A stretch of DNA of 64,000 bases from positions 1,558,501-1,622,500 of the forward strand of contig NZ_CM001240.1 in assembly GCF_000230835.1 (NCBI RefSeq), written 5' to 3'. Shown here one piece after another: positions 9,549-18,362 of this stretch. Origin of the DNA: Clostridium sp. DL-VIII (GTDB lineage Bacteria; Bacillota; Clostridia; Clostridiales; Clostridiaceae). The notes beneath the pieces are model-generated. The model did no database searches. It was not told the DNA's origin and worked only from the letters and a program-made list of their open reading frames with translations. Within the stretch, counting starts at the first letter, position 1, and every line of letters begins with the position of its first letter. Made by a program: the position numbers and the translations under genes.

Positions 9549-9582
9549 GCTGAAAAAATCAGCAGGAAGGAGATGTCTCCTT
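9549..9582 (+). promoter_or_regulatory. RBS-sequestering hairpins before dnaG
   Basis: A first hairpin, GCTGA/TCAGC, lies at 9549-9563. Next to it AAGGAGA (9567-9573) is the reverse complement of TCTCCTT (9576-9582), which contains the TTG start. The ribosome site can therefore pair with the start codon region itself, a layout that would lower dnaG translation unless opened. Confidence 0.5.
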
Positions 9583-11362
9583 GCAAATACCAGAGGAAGT
9601 AATTCAAAGTATAAAAGAGCAGAATGATATTGTTGATATTATTTCAGAGGATGTAAGATTAAAAAAGTCAGGTAGAAATTACATGGGATTGTGTCCGTTT
9701 CATAATGATAAATCCCCGTCATTCAGTGTTTCAAGTGAGAAGCAAATATATAAGTGCTTTTCATGTGGCGAAGCAGGAAATGTATTTACTTTTGTCATGA
9801 AGTACAAAAAATTTACATTTGTGGAAGCAGCAAAGTATTTAGCGGATAAAGCTAATATTGTATTAAGATTAAAAGAAGAGGAAAACACTGCAGTTTCAAG
9901 AAAAAGAGATCTTTTATATAAAATAAATGTTGAAACTGCTAGATACTATTTTGCTAATCTGCAAAAAAATAAAATGGCAAAAGAATATTTTCTAAGAAGA
10001 GGAATTAAAGAAGAAACTATAAAAAGGTTTGGATTAGGTTATTCTTTGAATGACTGGCAGGGATTAATAAATTATTTAAGGGCAAAAGGATATAAAAATG
10101 ACTTATTGATCGAAGCAGGATTAGCGTCTAAGAGCGAGAAGAGTGGAAATATATTTGACAAATTTAGGAATAGAGTAATGTTTCCAGTATTTGATGCAAA
10201 GGGAAAAGTTATTGGATTTGGAGGCAGGGTTTTAGATGATTCAAAACCAAAATATTTAAATTCACCAGAGACAAAAGTTTTCCAAAAGGGAATTAATCTT
10301 TATGGATTAAATTTTGCAATTAAAAATCAGCTGCAAGAAGATTATGTTATCATAGTTGAAGGATATATGGATTTAATATCTCTTCATCAATATGGAATAA
10401 CTAATGTTGTGGCATCACTTGGAACGGCTCTTACTGTAAACCAGGCAAGACTTCTTAAAAGATATGTGAGTAAGGTTATAATCTCTTATGATGCTGATTT
10501 AGCAGGACAGAATGCAACTTTAAGAGGATTAGAAATCTTGAGAAATGCTGGCTTTGATGTGAAAGTATTAACGGTACCACAAGGAAAAGATCCAGATGAA
10601 TTTGTAAGAAACAATGGGAAAGAGGCATTTTTAAAATTAACAAAAGATGCATTGCCATTAATTGAATATAAGATTAAAAAGGCAGAGCAAGGTATAAATT
10701 TAAAAAATGGAAATGAATTAGTACAATATGGAGAAAAAATTGCTGAAATTTTAGCGGATTTGAATCCAGTAGAAAAAGATGTATATATAAAGAAAATTTC
10801 GGAGGAAACATCAATTAAGGAACAGGCATTATATGACTTACTTTCACAAGTAATAGCAAAAAAACAAAAAGAAGACAATTTTGTGAATAAAAAGGAATAT
10901 GATGGAACAAAATTATATGTAGAACCAGCATATTTAAAGGCTGAAAGAGCTTTGCTAAAGTTGATGTTTGAAGATGAATTCTATGATGAACTCAATAATG
11001 TCATAAATGTTGGAGATTTTGTAATAGAAGCACATAATAAAATTTATTCATTAATATTACAAGGTAAAAAAGAAGATACTAAAGATATAAAATTATATTT
11101 AGAAAGCAGATGCAATGATATTGAAAGTTCAAAAGAATTAATAAAAATAAAGGAACATGAAATTCTAGCTGTTGCTGATAAAAATAGGATTATTAATGAT
11201 TATCTAATGGAAGTTAAAAATTTTAAACTTAAATTAAAAATTGAAGAATTAAAGAAAAAGCAAAACAGATTTGAAAAAGAAGGGAATATTGAGGAATCTA
11301 TAAAAATAGCGATAGAACTCACTAAATTATCAGAAGCACTTAAAAAGGGAGAGAGAGGTTAA
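9581..11362 (+). CDS. dnaG: DNA primase
   Basis: A 593-residue DnaG starting at TTG (LQIPEEV), supported by GGAAGGAG. Domains in order: the CHC2 zinc finger (C38-x2-H41 and the later C59-x2-C62 pair), a TOPRIM core with [14 protein letters not shown] and [10 protein letters not shown] (Glu and DxD metal site), and a C-terminal helicase-binding helical region rich in Lys/Glu. It makes RNA primers for Okazaki fragments with DnaB. It runs straight into sigA (5-base gap to an in-frame ATG), the conserved macromolecular synthesis operon. rpsU is not in this cluster. Confidence 0.96.
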   Translation: MQIPEEVIQSIKEQNDIVDIISEDVRLKKSGRNYMGLCPFHNDKSPSFSVSSEKQIYKCFSCGEAGNVFTFVMKYKKFTFVEAAKYLADKANIVLRLKEEENTAVSRKRDLLYKINVETARYYFANLQKNKMAKEYFLRRGIKEETIKRFGLGYSLNDWQGLINYLRAKGYKNDLLIEAGLASKSEKSGNIFDKFRNRVMFPVFDAKGKVIGFGGRVLDDSKPKYLNSPETKVFQKGINLYGLNFAIKNQLQEDYVIIVEGYMDLISLHQYGITNVVASLGTALTVNQARLLKRYVSKVIISYDADLAGQNATLRGLEILRNAGFDVKVLTVPQGKDPDEFVRNNGKEAFLKLTKDALPLIEYKIKKAEQGINLKNGNELVQYGEKIAEILADLNPVEKDVYIKKISEETSIKEQALYDLLSQVIAKKQKEDNFVNKKEYDGTKLYVEPAYLKAERALLKLMFEDEFYDELNNVINVGDFVIEAHNKIYSLILQGKKEDTKDIKLYLESRCNDIESSKELIKIKEHEILAVADKNRIINDYLMEVKNFKLKLKIEELKKKQNRFEKEGNIEESIKIAIELTKLSEALKKGERG

Positions 11363-11391
11363 AGGTTATGACGGAAGGAGGCAATAATAAT

Positions 11392-12504
11392 ATGGAACAA
11401 AAGGCAAATGGAAAAGTGATAAAGCCGAAAGATGACAAGAAAGATAAAAATGCTAAAATGGCAGCTGTAAAAGAGTTAATTGACAAAGGTAAGAAGAATG
11501 GTTCATTAACATATAAAGAAATAATGGAAGCTATGGATCACATTGATTTAAGTCCAGAGCAAATAGAAAAGATATACGAAGTTTTAGAAATGACAGGTGT
11601 TGAAGTCATAGGCGATGTTAATGATAATAGCGTTGAAGAGGAAGAAGAAATTGATTTATCAGTACCAGAAGGTATTGCAATAGATGACCCAGTTAGAATG
11701 TACCTAAAGGAAATTGGAAAGGTACCTTTATTGTCTTCTGAACAAGAAATAACTTATGCTAGAGAAATAGAAGAAGGAAACCAAAAGGCTAAGAAAAAAT
11801 TAGCTGAAGCGAACTTAAGATTAGTTGTTAGTATAGCTAAAAGATATGTTGGAAGAGGAATGCTATTCTTGGATTTAATTCAAGAAGGAAATTTAGGACT
11901 TATTAAAGCCGTTGAAAAGTTTGATTATAGAAAAGGATATAAATTTTCAACTTATGCTACTTGGTGGATTAGGCAAGCAATAACAAGAGCTATTGCTGAC
12001 CAGGCTAGGACAATAAGAATACCAGTCCACATGGTAGAAACTATAAATAAACTTATAAGAGTACAAAGACAATTATTGCAGGAATTAGGAAGAGATCCAT
12101 TTCCAGAAGAAATTTCAAAAGTTATGGAGCTCCCGGTAGATAAGGTTAGAGAAATTCAAAAGATTGCTCAAGAACCAGTTTCATTAGAAACTCCAATAGG
12201 TGAAGAAGAAGATTCACATTTAGGAGATTTTATTCCAGATGATGAAGCACCAGCACCAGCTGAAGCAGCGGCATTTACAATGCTTAAAGAGCAATTAATA
12301 AATGTATTAGATACATTAACTCCAAGAGAGGAGAAAGTATTAAGACTAAGATTTGGACTTGATGATGGAAGAGCTAGAACTCTTGAAGAAGTAGGTAAGG
12401 AATTCAATGTTACAAGAGAAAGAATTAGGCAAATTGAAGCGAAAGCTTTAAGAAAGTTAAGACATCCATCAAGAAGTAAGAAATTAAAGGATTATTTGGA
12501 TTAG
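11392..12504 (+). CDS. sigA: RNA polymerase sigma factor SigA (RpoD)
   Basis: A 370-residue primary sigma factor. Region 1.1-like acidic N-terminus, region 1.2 ([16 protein letters not shown]), region 2 with [18 protein letters not shown] and [10 protein letters not shown] for -10 recognition and melting, region 3, and region 4 with [20 protein letters not shown] for the -35. The start at 11392 is preferred: GGAAGGAGG lies at 11372-11380, right where an ATG at 11368 would be translated. Co-transcribed with dnaG. Confidence 0.96.
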   Translation: MEQKANGKVIKPKDDKKDKNAKMAAVKELIDKGKKNGSLTYKEIMEAMDHIDLSPEQIEKIYEVLEMTGVEVIGDVNDNSVEEEEEIDLSVPEGIAIDDPVRMYLKEIGKVPLLSSEQEITYAREIEEGNQKAKKKLAEANLRLVVSIAKRYVGRGMLFLDLIQEGNLGLIKAVEKFDYRKGYKFSTYATWWIRQAITRAIADQARTIRIPVHMVETINKLIRVQRQLLQELGRDPFPEEISKVMELPVDKVREIQKIAQEPVSLETPIGEEEDSHLGDFIPDDEAPAPAEAAAFTMLKEQLINVLDTLTPREEKVLRLRFGLDDGRARTLEEVGKEFNVTRERIRQIEAKALRKLRHPSRSKKLKDYLD

Positions 12505-12562
12505 TCAGCTAAAAAGAATTTAACAGCTTAATAATTTGAATTTGTTTAAGTTATAAGTTACA

Positions 12563-12666
12563 TTAATGCACAATGTACAATGCGCAAATCACAATTAGGA
12601 GATAGAGCGAGGCTCTTAAAAATCTTAATTATGTATTAGAGATTGTTCATTGTGCATTGTGCATTA
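12563..12666. repeat. Palindromic AATGCACAATG-type intergenic repeat
   Basis: The left end (AATGCACAATG with a second partial copy) is complementary to the right end (CATTGTGCATTGTGCATT), forming a long hairpin of about 100 bases between sigA and trmK. Similar degenerate GCACAATTCACAAT-like stretches lie at about 14205-14250 and 22990-23025, so this is probably a dispersed MITE-like or REP-like clostridial repeat. Confidence 0.55.
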
Positions 12667-12686
12667 TAGATCAGAAAGAGGTAATT

Positions 12687-13379
12687 ATGGAAGTAAGTAA
12701 AAGACTAGTTTGGATTATGGAAAAAATAGATAAAGCTCGTGTTGTAATGGATGTTGGAACAGATCATGGATATATACCAATTAATTTGGTGAAGAATAAC
12801 ATGGTGGAGAAAGTTATTGCATCAGATATAAACAGAGAACCTTTAAACAAGGCGAGAGTTAATGCATCTTTAGAAGGTGTTATAGATAAAATAGATTTAA
12901 GACTTGGAGGTGGTTTAGAACCTTTAGGAATTAAAGAGGCAGAAATAGTATTAATTGCAGGGATGGGCGGAAATTTAATTCGAGACATATTAGAAAAAGA
13001 TTTGGAAAAAGTAAAGCCTTTGAAGTATCTATTGTTGCAGCCAGCTCAAAATCCTGAAATATTACGAGAATATTTATATAATAATGATTATGAAATTATA
13101 GACGAAGATATATGCTTAGATGAAAAACAATATTATGAAATATTTAAAGTGAGGTATAAAAAGAGAGATTATATACCGTTAGAAAATATATTTTACGAAA
13201 TAAGTCCTATAATGTTAAATAGAAAATTACCTTTGTTAAAAGCATATATAGAAAATAAGATTGAGAAAAATAAAAAAATTATGGATTTTATTAAAGATAA
13301 TACTGAGCATGCAGAAATGCGAAAAAGTGAATTATTGGAGAAAAATAAAAAATTACAAGAGTTATTAAAAAATTTCTAG
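12687..13379 (+). CDS. trmK: tRNA (adenine(22)-N(1))-methyltransferase
   Basis: A 230-residue class I SAM-dependent methyltransferase. Motif I is MDVGTDHGYIPINL, followed by IASDINREPL and the family motif LIAGMGGNLIRDIL, with LLLQPAQNPE, all typical of TrmK, which methylates A22 of tRNA. The C-terminal coiled coil (about 190-230) is also a family trait. The start at 12687 follows AGAAAGAGG; the upstream ATG at 12657 lies within the palindromic repeat. The usual sigA-trmK-nif3 order supports the assignment. Confidence 0.9.
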   Translation: MEVSKRLVWIMEKIDKARVVMDVGTDHGYIPINLVKNNMVEKVIASDINREPLNKARVNASLEGVIDKIDLRLGGGLEPLGIKEAEIVLIAGMGGNLIRDILEKDLEKVKPLKYLLLQPAQNPEILREYLYNNDYEIIDEDICLDEKQYYEIFKVRYKKRDYIPLENIFYEISPIMLNRKLPLLKAYIENKIEKNKKIMDFIKDNTEHAEMRKSELLEKNKKLQELLKNF

Positions 13380-13390
13380 GTGGTGTAATT

Positions 13391-14182
13391 ATGAGTAAAG
13401 TATCAAATATAATGCATGAAATTGAAAAATTTGCTCCAAAATTCTTAAAAGAAGATTATGATAATGTTGGATTGATGGTTGGAGATGAGAATAAAATAGT
13501 TCAAAGGGTTCTTTTAGCTTTAGATTGTACAAACGAAGTTATTAATGAAGCAATAGAGCTTAATGTTGATTTGATTTTGACTCATCATCCATTGTTATTT
13601 AAAAGGCCTAAGAGCATAGTAAAAGGAGATCTTACGGGGGAGAAAGTTATAACTTTAATTAAGGAAGATATAGCTTTATATTCATGTCATACTAATTTAG
13701 ATAGTACAAATGGCGGAATCAATGATACAATCGTTAAGATGCTTGGATTTACTTCAGGGAAAATAATAGAAGTAAATGAATCTAGAAATTATAAAGATTG
13801 CGGAATTGGAAGAATAGTTAAGCTTGATAATGAAGCTTCATTCTCTGATATTATAGAGCTCGTTAAACACAATTTGGGTGTAGATCACATGAGAGTTGTT
13901 AGAGGTTCTGATAAAGTAAAAACATTGGCAATAATAAATGGAAGTGGGCAAGATCTTTTTTATAAGGCAAAAAATCTTGGAGCTGACTGCATAATAACAG
14001 GGGATACAACTTATCATTTTGCATCAGACTTTAAGGAATTAGGCATAAGTATAATAGATGCAGGGCACTTTTTCACAGAATATCTTGTTTTTCTTAAAGT
14101 CTTAGAATTTTTGAAGGAGATATTTAAAGATGTTGAATTTTTAACATCAAAGAAAAGTGCCGATCCATACGAATTTATTTAA
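13391..14182 (+). CDS. Nif3-like dinuclear metal centre protein
   Basis: A 263-residue Nif3/YqfO family protein without the middle insert found in longer homologues. Metal-site motifs are DNVGLMVGD, LTHHPLLFK (two His), SCHTNLDS and DAGHFFTEY. Function in bacteria is not settled (formerly called GTP cyclohydrolase 1 type 2 homologue). Eleven bases follow trmK, and AGGTGG gives the start, so both are co-translated from one mRNA. This pairing with trmK is conserved in Firmicutes. Confidence 0.88.
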   Translation: MSKVSNIMHEIEKFAPKFLKEDYDNVGLMVGDENKIVQRVLLALDCTNEVINEAIELNVDLILTHHPLLFKRPKSIVKGDLTGEKVITLIKEDIALYSCHTNLDSTNGGINDTIVKMLGFTSGKIIEVNESRNYKDCGIGRIVKLDNEASFSDIIELVKHNLGVDHMRVVRGSDKVKTLAIINGSGQDLFYKAKNLGADCIITGDTTYHFASDFKELGISIIDAGHFFTEYLVFLKVLEFLKEIFKDVEFLTSKKSADPYEFI

Positions 14183-14370
14183 TTCTAAAAATAAAATTAT
14201 ATATTGCAATTTGCAATGTACAGTTTACAATTAACAATTTTTAATTGCAACATATAGGATAAAAATAACTTTATATCTATTTTTATAGATAGGAATTGCT
14301 AGAAAATAATTAACTAAAATTGAGTATATATGCATATACTTATATTGTAATAATAATTTTGTGGTGAGTT

Positions 14371-14670
14371 ATGAGTAAAAACGATGATTCCAGCAAATTT
14401 GGAGAGCAATTAAAAGATGATTTTAAAAGCATATTTAAACATAGTAAGCTGGCAATGGGAAATATTTTTAGAGGATCAGGTAGAAAAAGTTCATGGGCAG
14501 GTTTAAATAGAGGTTTTTCACCTTTTTTTAGTAAGAATCCATTTTGGTGTTTATTTTATCCTAAAATAATAGTGGCAGCAATAATACTTTTAACATTATT
14601 ACTATGCGGTGTAAGTATATACGGATTGATTATAATAATTTTACTAGCAGTAATTTTTATTTTAATATGA
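14371..14670 (+). CDS. Small membrane protein, hypothetical
   Basis: A 99-residue protein with a polar N-terminal half and two close hydrophobic stretches at about 65-81 and 84-99. Positively charged residues before the first segment suggest the N-terminus stays inside. TGGTGAG precedes the ATG. It lies between the Nif3-like gene and rnpB. I do not recognise the family. Confidence 0.6.
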   Translation: MSKNDDSSKFGEQLKDDFKSIFKHSKLAMGNIFRGSGRKSSWAGLNRGFSPFFSKNPFWCLFYPKIIVAAIILLTLLLCGVSIYGLIIIILLAVIFILI

Positions 14671-14906
14671 AAAAACATATGTGCTTAATTTAAGTGATTT
14701 ATGATATAAGATTAATATATATGTTAAAATAATAAAATTACATATGGGAAGTTTATAGGTTAAATAAATATCCAGATGTAAATTGTATAACTAATTGCAA
14801 CATATAAAATATAAATATTGATCTTATAGAGAAAATTAGCTGACTGTAAGTGGGGAGTTTTACTATGGGATTTTGTAATATACAAGAATTGCCTTTTGAA
14901 ATATAT

Positions 14907-14935
14907 TTGCATATTGAAAGGAAGTATGTTAAGAT
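14907..14935 (+). promoter_or_regulatory. rnpB promoter
   Basis: A -35 TTGCAT (14907-14912) and a -10 TAAGAT (14930-14935) with exactly 17 bases between, ending six bases before the predicted 5' end of RNase P RNA. Confidence 0.7.
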
Positions 14936-14940
14936 ATATT

Positions 14941-15290
14941 TTGCGAGTGAGACGTGCAATCGCTGCTAGACTTAGATCTAGGAGAGGAAAGTCCGAGCTC
15001 CATAGGGCAGGGTGCTGGATAACGTCCAGTCAAGGCGACTTGAAGGAAAGTGCAACAGAGATATACCGCCTAAGTTTACTTAGGTAAGGGTGGAAAGGTG
15101 ATGGTAAGAGCTCACCAGCGTGATGGAGACTTCACGGCTATGTAAACCCCACTTGGAGCAAGACCGAATAGGGAGGCAATTAAGGGGCTGCCCGTCCCGC
15201 CTCCGGGTGCGTCGCTTGAGCTTACTGGCAACGGTAAGCCTAGATAGATGATTGCTTAATACAGAACTCGGCTTATGGCTTATCTCGCAA
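14941..15290 (+). ncRNA. rnpB: RNase P RNA component
   Basis: The conserved core is visible as GAGGAAAGTCCGAGCTCC near the 5' side, AAGGGTGGAAAGGTG and CCACTTGGAGCAAGACC-type segments in the middle, and CAGAACTCGGCTTAT near the 3' end. The P1 stem TTGCGAG (14941-14947) pairs with CTCGCAA (15284-15290). Length about 350 nt. It is the RNA catalyst that trims tRNA 5' leaders. A weak hairpin, AATACC/GGTATT, follows. Confidence 0.95.
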
Positions 15291-15313
15291 CAAGTAATTG
15301 CAAGGATTTGAGG

Positions 15314-15334
15314 AATACCATATAGGTATTTTCC
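15314..15334 (+). terminator. Hairpin after rnpB
   Basis: AATACC (15314-15319) and GGTATT (15325-15330), then TTCCCTTAATTTTCCC. A short terminator for rnpB, only a few bases from the end of the convergent integrase gene. Confidence 0.5.
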
Positions 15335-15335
15335 C

Positions 15336-16523
15336 TTAATTTTCCCTTGCTTTTTTTGTATACAAAACATTTGATAGAATCTCTGTAGCCTCAGTATTCA
15401 TTTCTTTTGTTACATGAGCATAAATGTCAGATGTTGTTTGCATTATTGAATGGCCTAAACGTTCTTGTATTATTTTCATTGATACCTTATTCTTTAAAAG
15501 TATAGTTGCATTACTGTGTCTAAGATCATGCCAGCGAATATTTTTTTCTATTCCGCAATATTTACATAATCTTTTTATTCTTTGAAGAAATCTAGATGGA
15601 ATTAAGAATTCTCCATCTTCTTTGGTGAAAACCAAATCATACTCCATATTATTAAATTTATTTTTTATATAAAACTCTCCATATTTAAGCTTGTTTTGCA
15701 TTTGCAATATTTTATGTTCTTTTAAGAGCTTTATAATTTCATTACTTAATGGTAAATCTCTATAAGATGTTGGAGTTTTTAAATCGGATAATGTATATAT
15801 GTTTTCTTCCCTTATAAGAGCATTGTTACAACTTAAGGTTTTATTATCGAAATCAATGTCGCTCCATTGTAATCCGCACATTTCGCCACGTCTTAATCCA
15901 GTTTCTATTGTTAATGACATACCTAGAAAAAATAAATAATCATCATATTTTCTTGTATCAAGTTTAGAATATATTTGTGATACTTCATCTAAGGTTAATA
16001 TATTTGATTTGTATTTACTTCTTTTTGGCGTATCAGTAAATTGGCATGGATTTGTATTGATCATCTGCAGCTTTAAAGCTTTATTTAAAGAAGCTTGCAA
16101 AACAAGATAATGTTTTTGGATTGTAGTTGGACTTAAATTATTCCCAGGCTTTTGGGGACTTTTTACTTTCCGTAAATTTGCTAAGAACTTTTCAATATGA
16201 ATAGGTTTTATTTCACAGAGTTTTAAATTGCCTAAAAATGGTGAGATATATTTATCAATACTGTTTTTATAACTAGAATATGTGTTGACACTTTTTGTTG
16301 GCTTTATAAAATCCTCTATCCACATATTAAGATAAACTTTAAATAAAGTCTCTTTTGGTCTTTCGAAGCCATTATTTTTTTTATAAATCTCTTCATTTAG
16401 TTTTTCTAAAGCTTCACGTTTGGTTGATCCTCCTTTCCTCTCAATTTGTTTTTTCTCTCCGTTTACAAATACATAATATCTGTAGTACCAAGTGTTTCCT
16501 TTCTTTCTAACGCTTCCTTCCAT
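15336..16523 (-). CDS. Tyrosine-family site-specific integrase
   Basis: A 395-residue phage-type integrase. The N-terminus has an AP2-like arm-binding segment (NTWYYRYYVFVNGEKK), then the SAM-like core-binding domain (about 60-150) and the catalytic domain. Catalytic residues are all present: R211 (TGLRRGE), H332 and R335 (WHDLRHS), H358 (RLGHS) and Y368 (DIYAHV). It should be active. It points at and ends within 50 bases of rnpB, so the attachment site is probably in or just after rnpB; I could not find a matching second att core in the window. Start after GGAGGTG. Confidence 0.92.
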   Translation of the reverse strand: MEGSVRKKGNTWYYRYYVFVNGEKKQIERKGGSTKREALEKLNEEIYKKNNGFERPKETLFKVYLNMWIEDFIKPTKSVNTYSSYKNSIDKYISPFLGNLKLCEIKPIHIEKFLANLRKVKSPQKPGNNLSPTTIQKHYLVLQASLNKALKLQMINTNPCQFTDTPKRSKYKSNILTLDEVSQIYSKLDTRKYDDYLFFLGMSLTIETGLRRGEMCGLQWSDIDFDNKTLSCNNALIREENIYTLSDLKTPTSYRDLPLSNEIIKLLKEHKILQMQNKLKYGEFYIKNKFNNMEYDLVFTKEDGEFLIPSRFLQRIKRLCKYCGIEKNIRWHDLRHSNATILLKNKVSMKIIQERLGHSIMQTTSDIYAHVTKEMNTEATEILSNVLYTKKAREN

Positions 16524-16683
16524 GTTTTAACACCTCCACGTTAGCTAGTGTTTCGTAATTTGCATTATTTATACTTGATAATTCTTCATCATTTTTTTTT
16601 ATAAAAAGTTCTTTTTTATCTATATCCTTCACATAAACGATTTCATTATTAAGTTTTATTTTTAAAATATATTCCCAAAGCAT
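16507..16683 (-). CDS. Small protein overlapping integrase start
   Basis: A 58-residue open frame (starts MLWEYILKIKL) preceded by GGGGGAGATCTTA. Its last codons overlap the first 17 bases of the integrase gene in another frame, so the two are probably translationally coupled. Charged beta-rich sequence; family not recognised. Small coupled frames before integrases are common in clostridial prophages. Confidence 0.6.
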   Translation of the reverse strand: MLWEYILKIKLNNEIVYVKDIDKKELFIKKNDEELSSINNANYETLANVEVLKHGRKR

Positions 16684-16880
16684 TAAGATCTCCCCCTAGC
16701 ATAAAGCGAACTGTTGTTCTAAGGGGAATTATAACATTATTTAAAATTAATTTCAATATTTTGGAATTAATTTTTGATTTTTTAGGAGAAAGCATAAATA
16801 TTTAATACATTAAACTCAAAAATAGCATAAAAAACAAATAAAAAACCATAGATAAATTTCTACAGTTTCTCTTTGTAATT

Positions 16881-17255
16881 CTATTTATTTTTAAAGTTTT
16901 CAATTAATTTGTTTACATCTAAACCTACGGCATCCAGTTGCTTAAGGATATTTTGAACATCTTCAGCAGTTAATTCATGTGGATATCCTTTGTCGATTTC
17001 AATTTCTATAGTTTGATTATGTAATGTTCCGGAGTATACCTTTGAAAGTTTATCGTCAGTTCTGCCTAGAAGATAGTCCGTGCTGCAGTCAAAATAATCA
17101 GCTATTTTAATCAGTACATCATCCTTAGGAAATCTATTTCCTTTTTCCCAATTGGTTACTGTTGCTGGTTCAACACTCATAATTTTAGCAAAGTCTTTAC
17201 CTAATAATCCTTTTTCTTCACGAAGCTCTTTGAGCCTAATAGGAAATTTACTCAT
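16881..17255 (-). CDS. XRE-family phage repressor (CI-like)
   Basis: A 124-residue repressor with an N-terminal XRE helix-turn-helix (about 5-60; KDFAKIMSVEPATVTNWEKGNRFP) and a short C-terminal part likely for dimerisation. No LexA-type peptidase domain, so it is unlikely to self-cleave after DNA damage. Divergent from the Cro-like gene, forming the lysogeny switch. Ribosome site GGTGGTG. Confidence 0.85.
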   Translation of the reverse strand: MSKFPIRLKELREEKGLLGKDFAKIMSVEPATVTNWEKGNRFPKDDVLIKIADYFDCSTDYLLGRTDDKLSKVYSGTLHNQTIEIEIDKGYPHELTAEDVQNILKQLDAVGLDVNKLIENFKNK

Positions 17256-17296
17256 ATTATCACCACCCTATACACAATTCACTAATTTACATTATA

Positions 17297-17445
17297 AACT
17301 ATTTGCTAATTAATAAACATAAAATTAACTAAAAGAAAAAATAAATTTTATTAAATTAAGTAAAATATGTTGAAATTATCTAAATGCTAATTTATAATAA
17401 GATTAAATTAGCTAAATGATAATAAATAAAGAACAAATTATCATA
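17297..17445. promoter_or_regulatory. Repressor/Cro operator region
   Basis: The divergent gap holds repeated sites: TTATCTAAATGCTAA (17376-17390) and TTAGCTAAATGATAA (17408-17422), the second close to the reverse complement of the first, and further half-sites (ATTTGCTAATTAA near 17300, AATTATCATAATG near 17437). The outer TTAgC/GaTAA halves look like a dyad bound by the flanking XRE proteins. Confidence 0.6.
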
Positions 17446-17502
17446 ATGAAAATCTGAATAAATAGCCAATTAAGATTGAATAATCAAAAAGGAGAATGAG
17501 AG

Positions 17503-17727
17503 ATGTATAGTAAATTAAAAGGCCTTATGGCAGAAAAAAGAATTACTCAACAGGAATTAGCAGAAATACTTAAGATAACTGGAAGTGCTTTAAATTATAA
17601 AATAAACGGCAAATCTGATTTTAGTGTAACAGAGGCAAAATTGGTTTCAAGTTTTTTTGGAAAACCAGTAGAAGAAGTATTTGTTATTGATGAATCTAAG
17701 AATATGAAAACTGGTAAGAATGCTTAA
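17503..17727 (+). CDS. Cro-like XRE helix-turn-helix protein
   Basis: A 74-residue protein that is almost all helix-turn-helix (TQQELAEILKITGSALNYKINGKSDFS in the usual DUF739/Cro arrangement, about 15-45), followed by FFGKPVEEVF. Start after AAAAGGAGAATGAGAG. First gene of the rightward early operon, divergent from the repressor; expected to compete for the same operators. Confidence 0.82.
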   Translation: MYSKLKGLMAEKRITQQELAEILKITGSALNYKINGKSDFSVTEAKLVSSFFGKPVEEVFVIDESKNMKTGKNA

Positions 17728-17814
17728 CATAAGTGGAAAATCAAAAATATGTAAATAAAGTAGTATAGATCAATTTGTAAGACTAACAGAGCACTTGGTG
17801 AAAATAAATTAATT

Positions 17815-17940
17815 CGATAGCAAGCATCCGTAATGATCTCTCTTTTTAAAATGGGAGCTGTCGGACGTGCGCTCCTGGAGAGGTGCCCCTTGAGGGTATA
17901 AGTTCAGCTAAATTCATGTGGAGATTAAACTCCACATGAA
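17815..17940 (+). ncRNA. Candidate structured leader RNA in phage early operon
   Basis: A gene-free stretch of about 240 bases between the Cro-like gene and the next gene has a patch near 50% GC (17850-17895) in an otherwise AT-rich region. GGAGC (17854-17858) can pair with GCTCC (17871-17875), and a perfect 11-base hairpin, TTCATGTGGAG/CTCCACATGAA, closes it at 17913-17940. It could be a small RNA or a cis leader; class not recognised. Confidence 0.4.
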
Positions 17941-17991
17941 AAGTTTCACTTTATAAGGGAAAATTCAGTGATGAGAGTAGAGGGGATGAAT

Positions 17992-18213
17992 ATGGAACCA
18001 GTTTTATATACTGTATCTGAAGCTGCAGAGTTATTAAAGGTTAATAGGAATTCTGTATATGATCTACTAAAGAAGAATGTAATAAGAGGGTTAAAGCTTG
18101 GAAGTCTAAAAATAACAAGAACAGAATTAATGAAATTTTTAGAAGAGAGCAATGGAAAAGACTTATCGAATTTAGAGGATATTAAAGAGTTAACTTTTGA
18201 TAGAGAAGAATAG
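17992..18213 (+). CDS. Excisionase-family (MerR-like HTH) DNA-binding protein
   Basis: A 73-residue winged-helix protein of the excisionase/HTH_17 family (TVSEAAELLKVNRNSVYDLL and GLKLGSLKITRTELMKFLEE). It probably acts as an excisionase or early regulator. The start at 17992 is chosen because GTAGAGGGG is 7 bases upstream; earlier in-frame starts at 17968 and 17971 have no ribosome site. Confidence 0.8.
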   Translation: MEPVLYTVSEAAELLKVNRNSVYDLLKKNVIRGLKLGSLKITRTELMKFLEESNGKDLSNLEDIKELTFDREE

Positions 18214-18245
18214 TTATTTAAGTATTTATCAAATGAGGGAGAAGA

Positions 18246-18362
18246 ATGAATTTCAAAATCTTCAAATGTTATATCTATGTTTGTAATTCAATTGGAATAA
18301 GTCCATCCTGGGATGGACTTGAAAGATTTAGAAAATTTTATTTATGGGAGCGTGAAAAATAA
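18246..18362 (+). CDS. 38-residue small protein coupled to replisome organiser
   Basis: An open frame from ATG 18246 (MNFKIFKCYIYVC...) to TAA 18360-18362, preceded by GGGAGAAG. The stop overlaps the ATG of the next gene at its final A (TAATG), a classic coupling arrangement. It contains a hairpin GTCCATCC/GGATGGAC. No family recognised; it may serve mainly as a translational leader. Confidence 0.5.
   Translation: MNFKIFKCYIYVCNSIGISPSWDGLERFRKFYLWEREK

Noticed and set aside
10486..10878. Long minus-strand frame across dnaG
   Set aside because: Antisense shadow of a conserved gene with no ribosome site.
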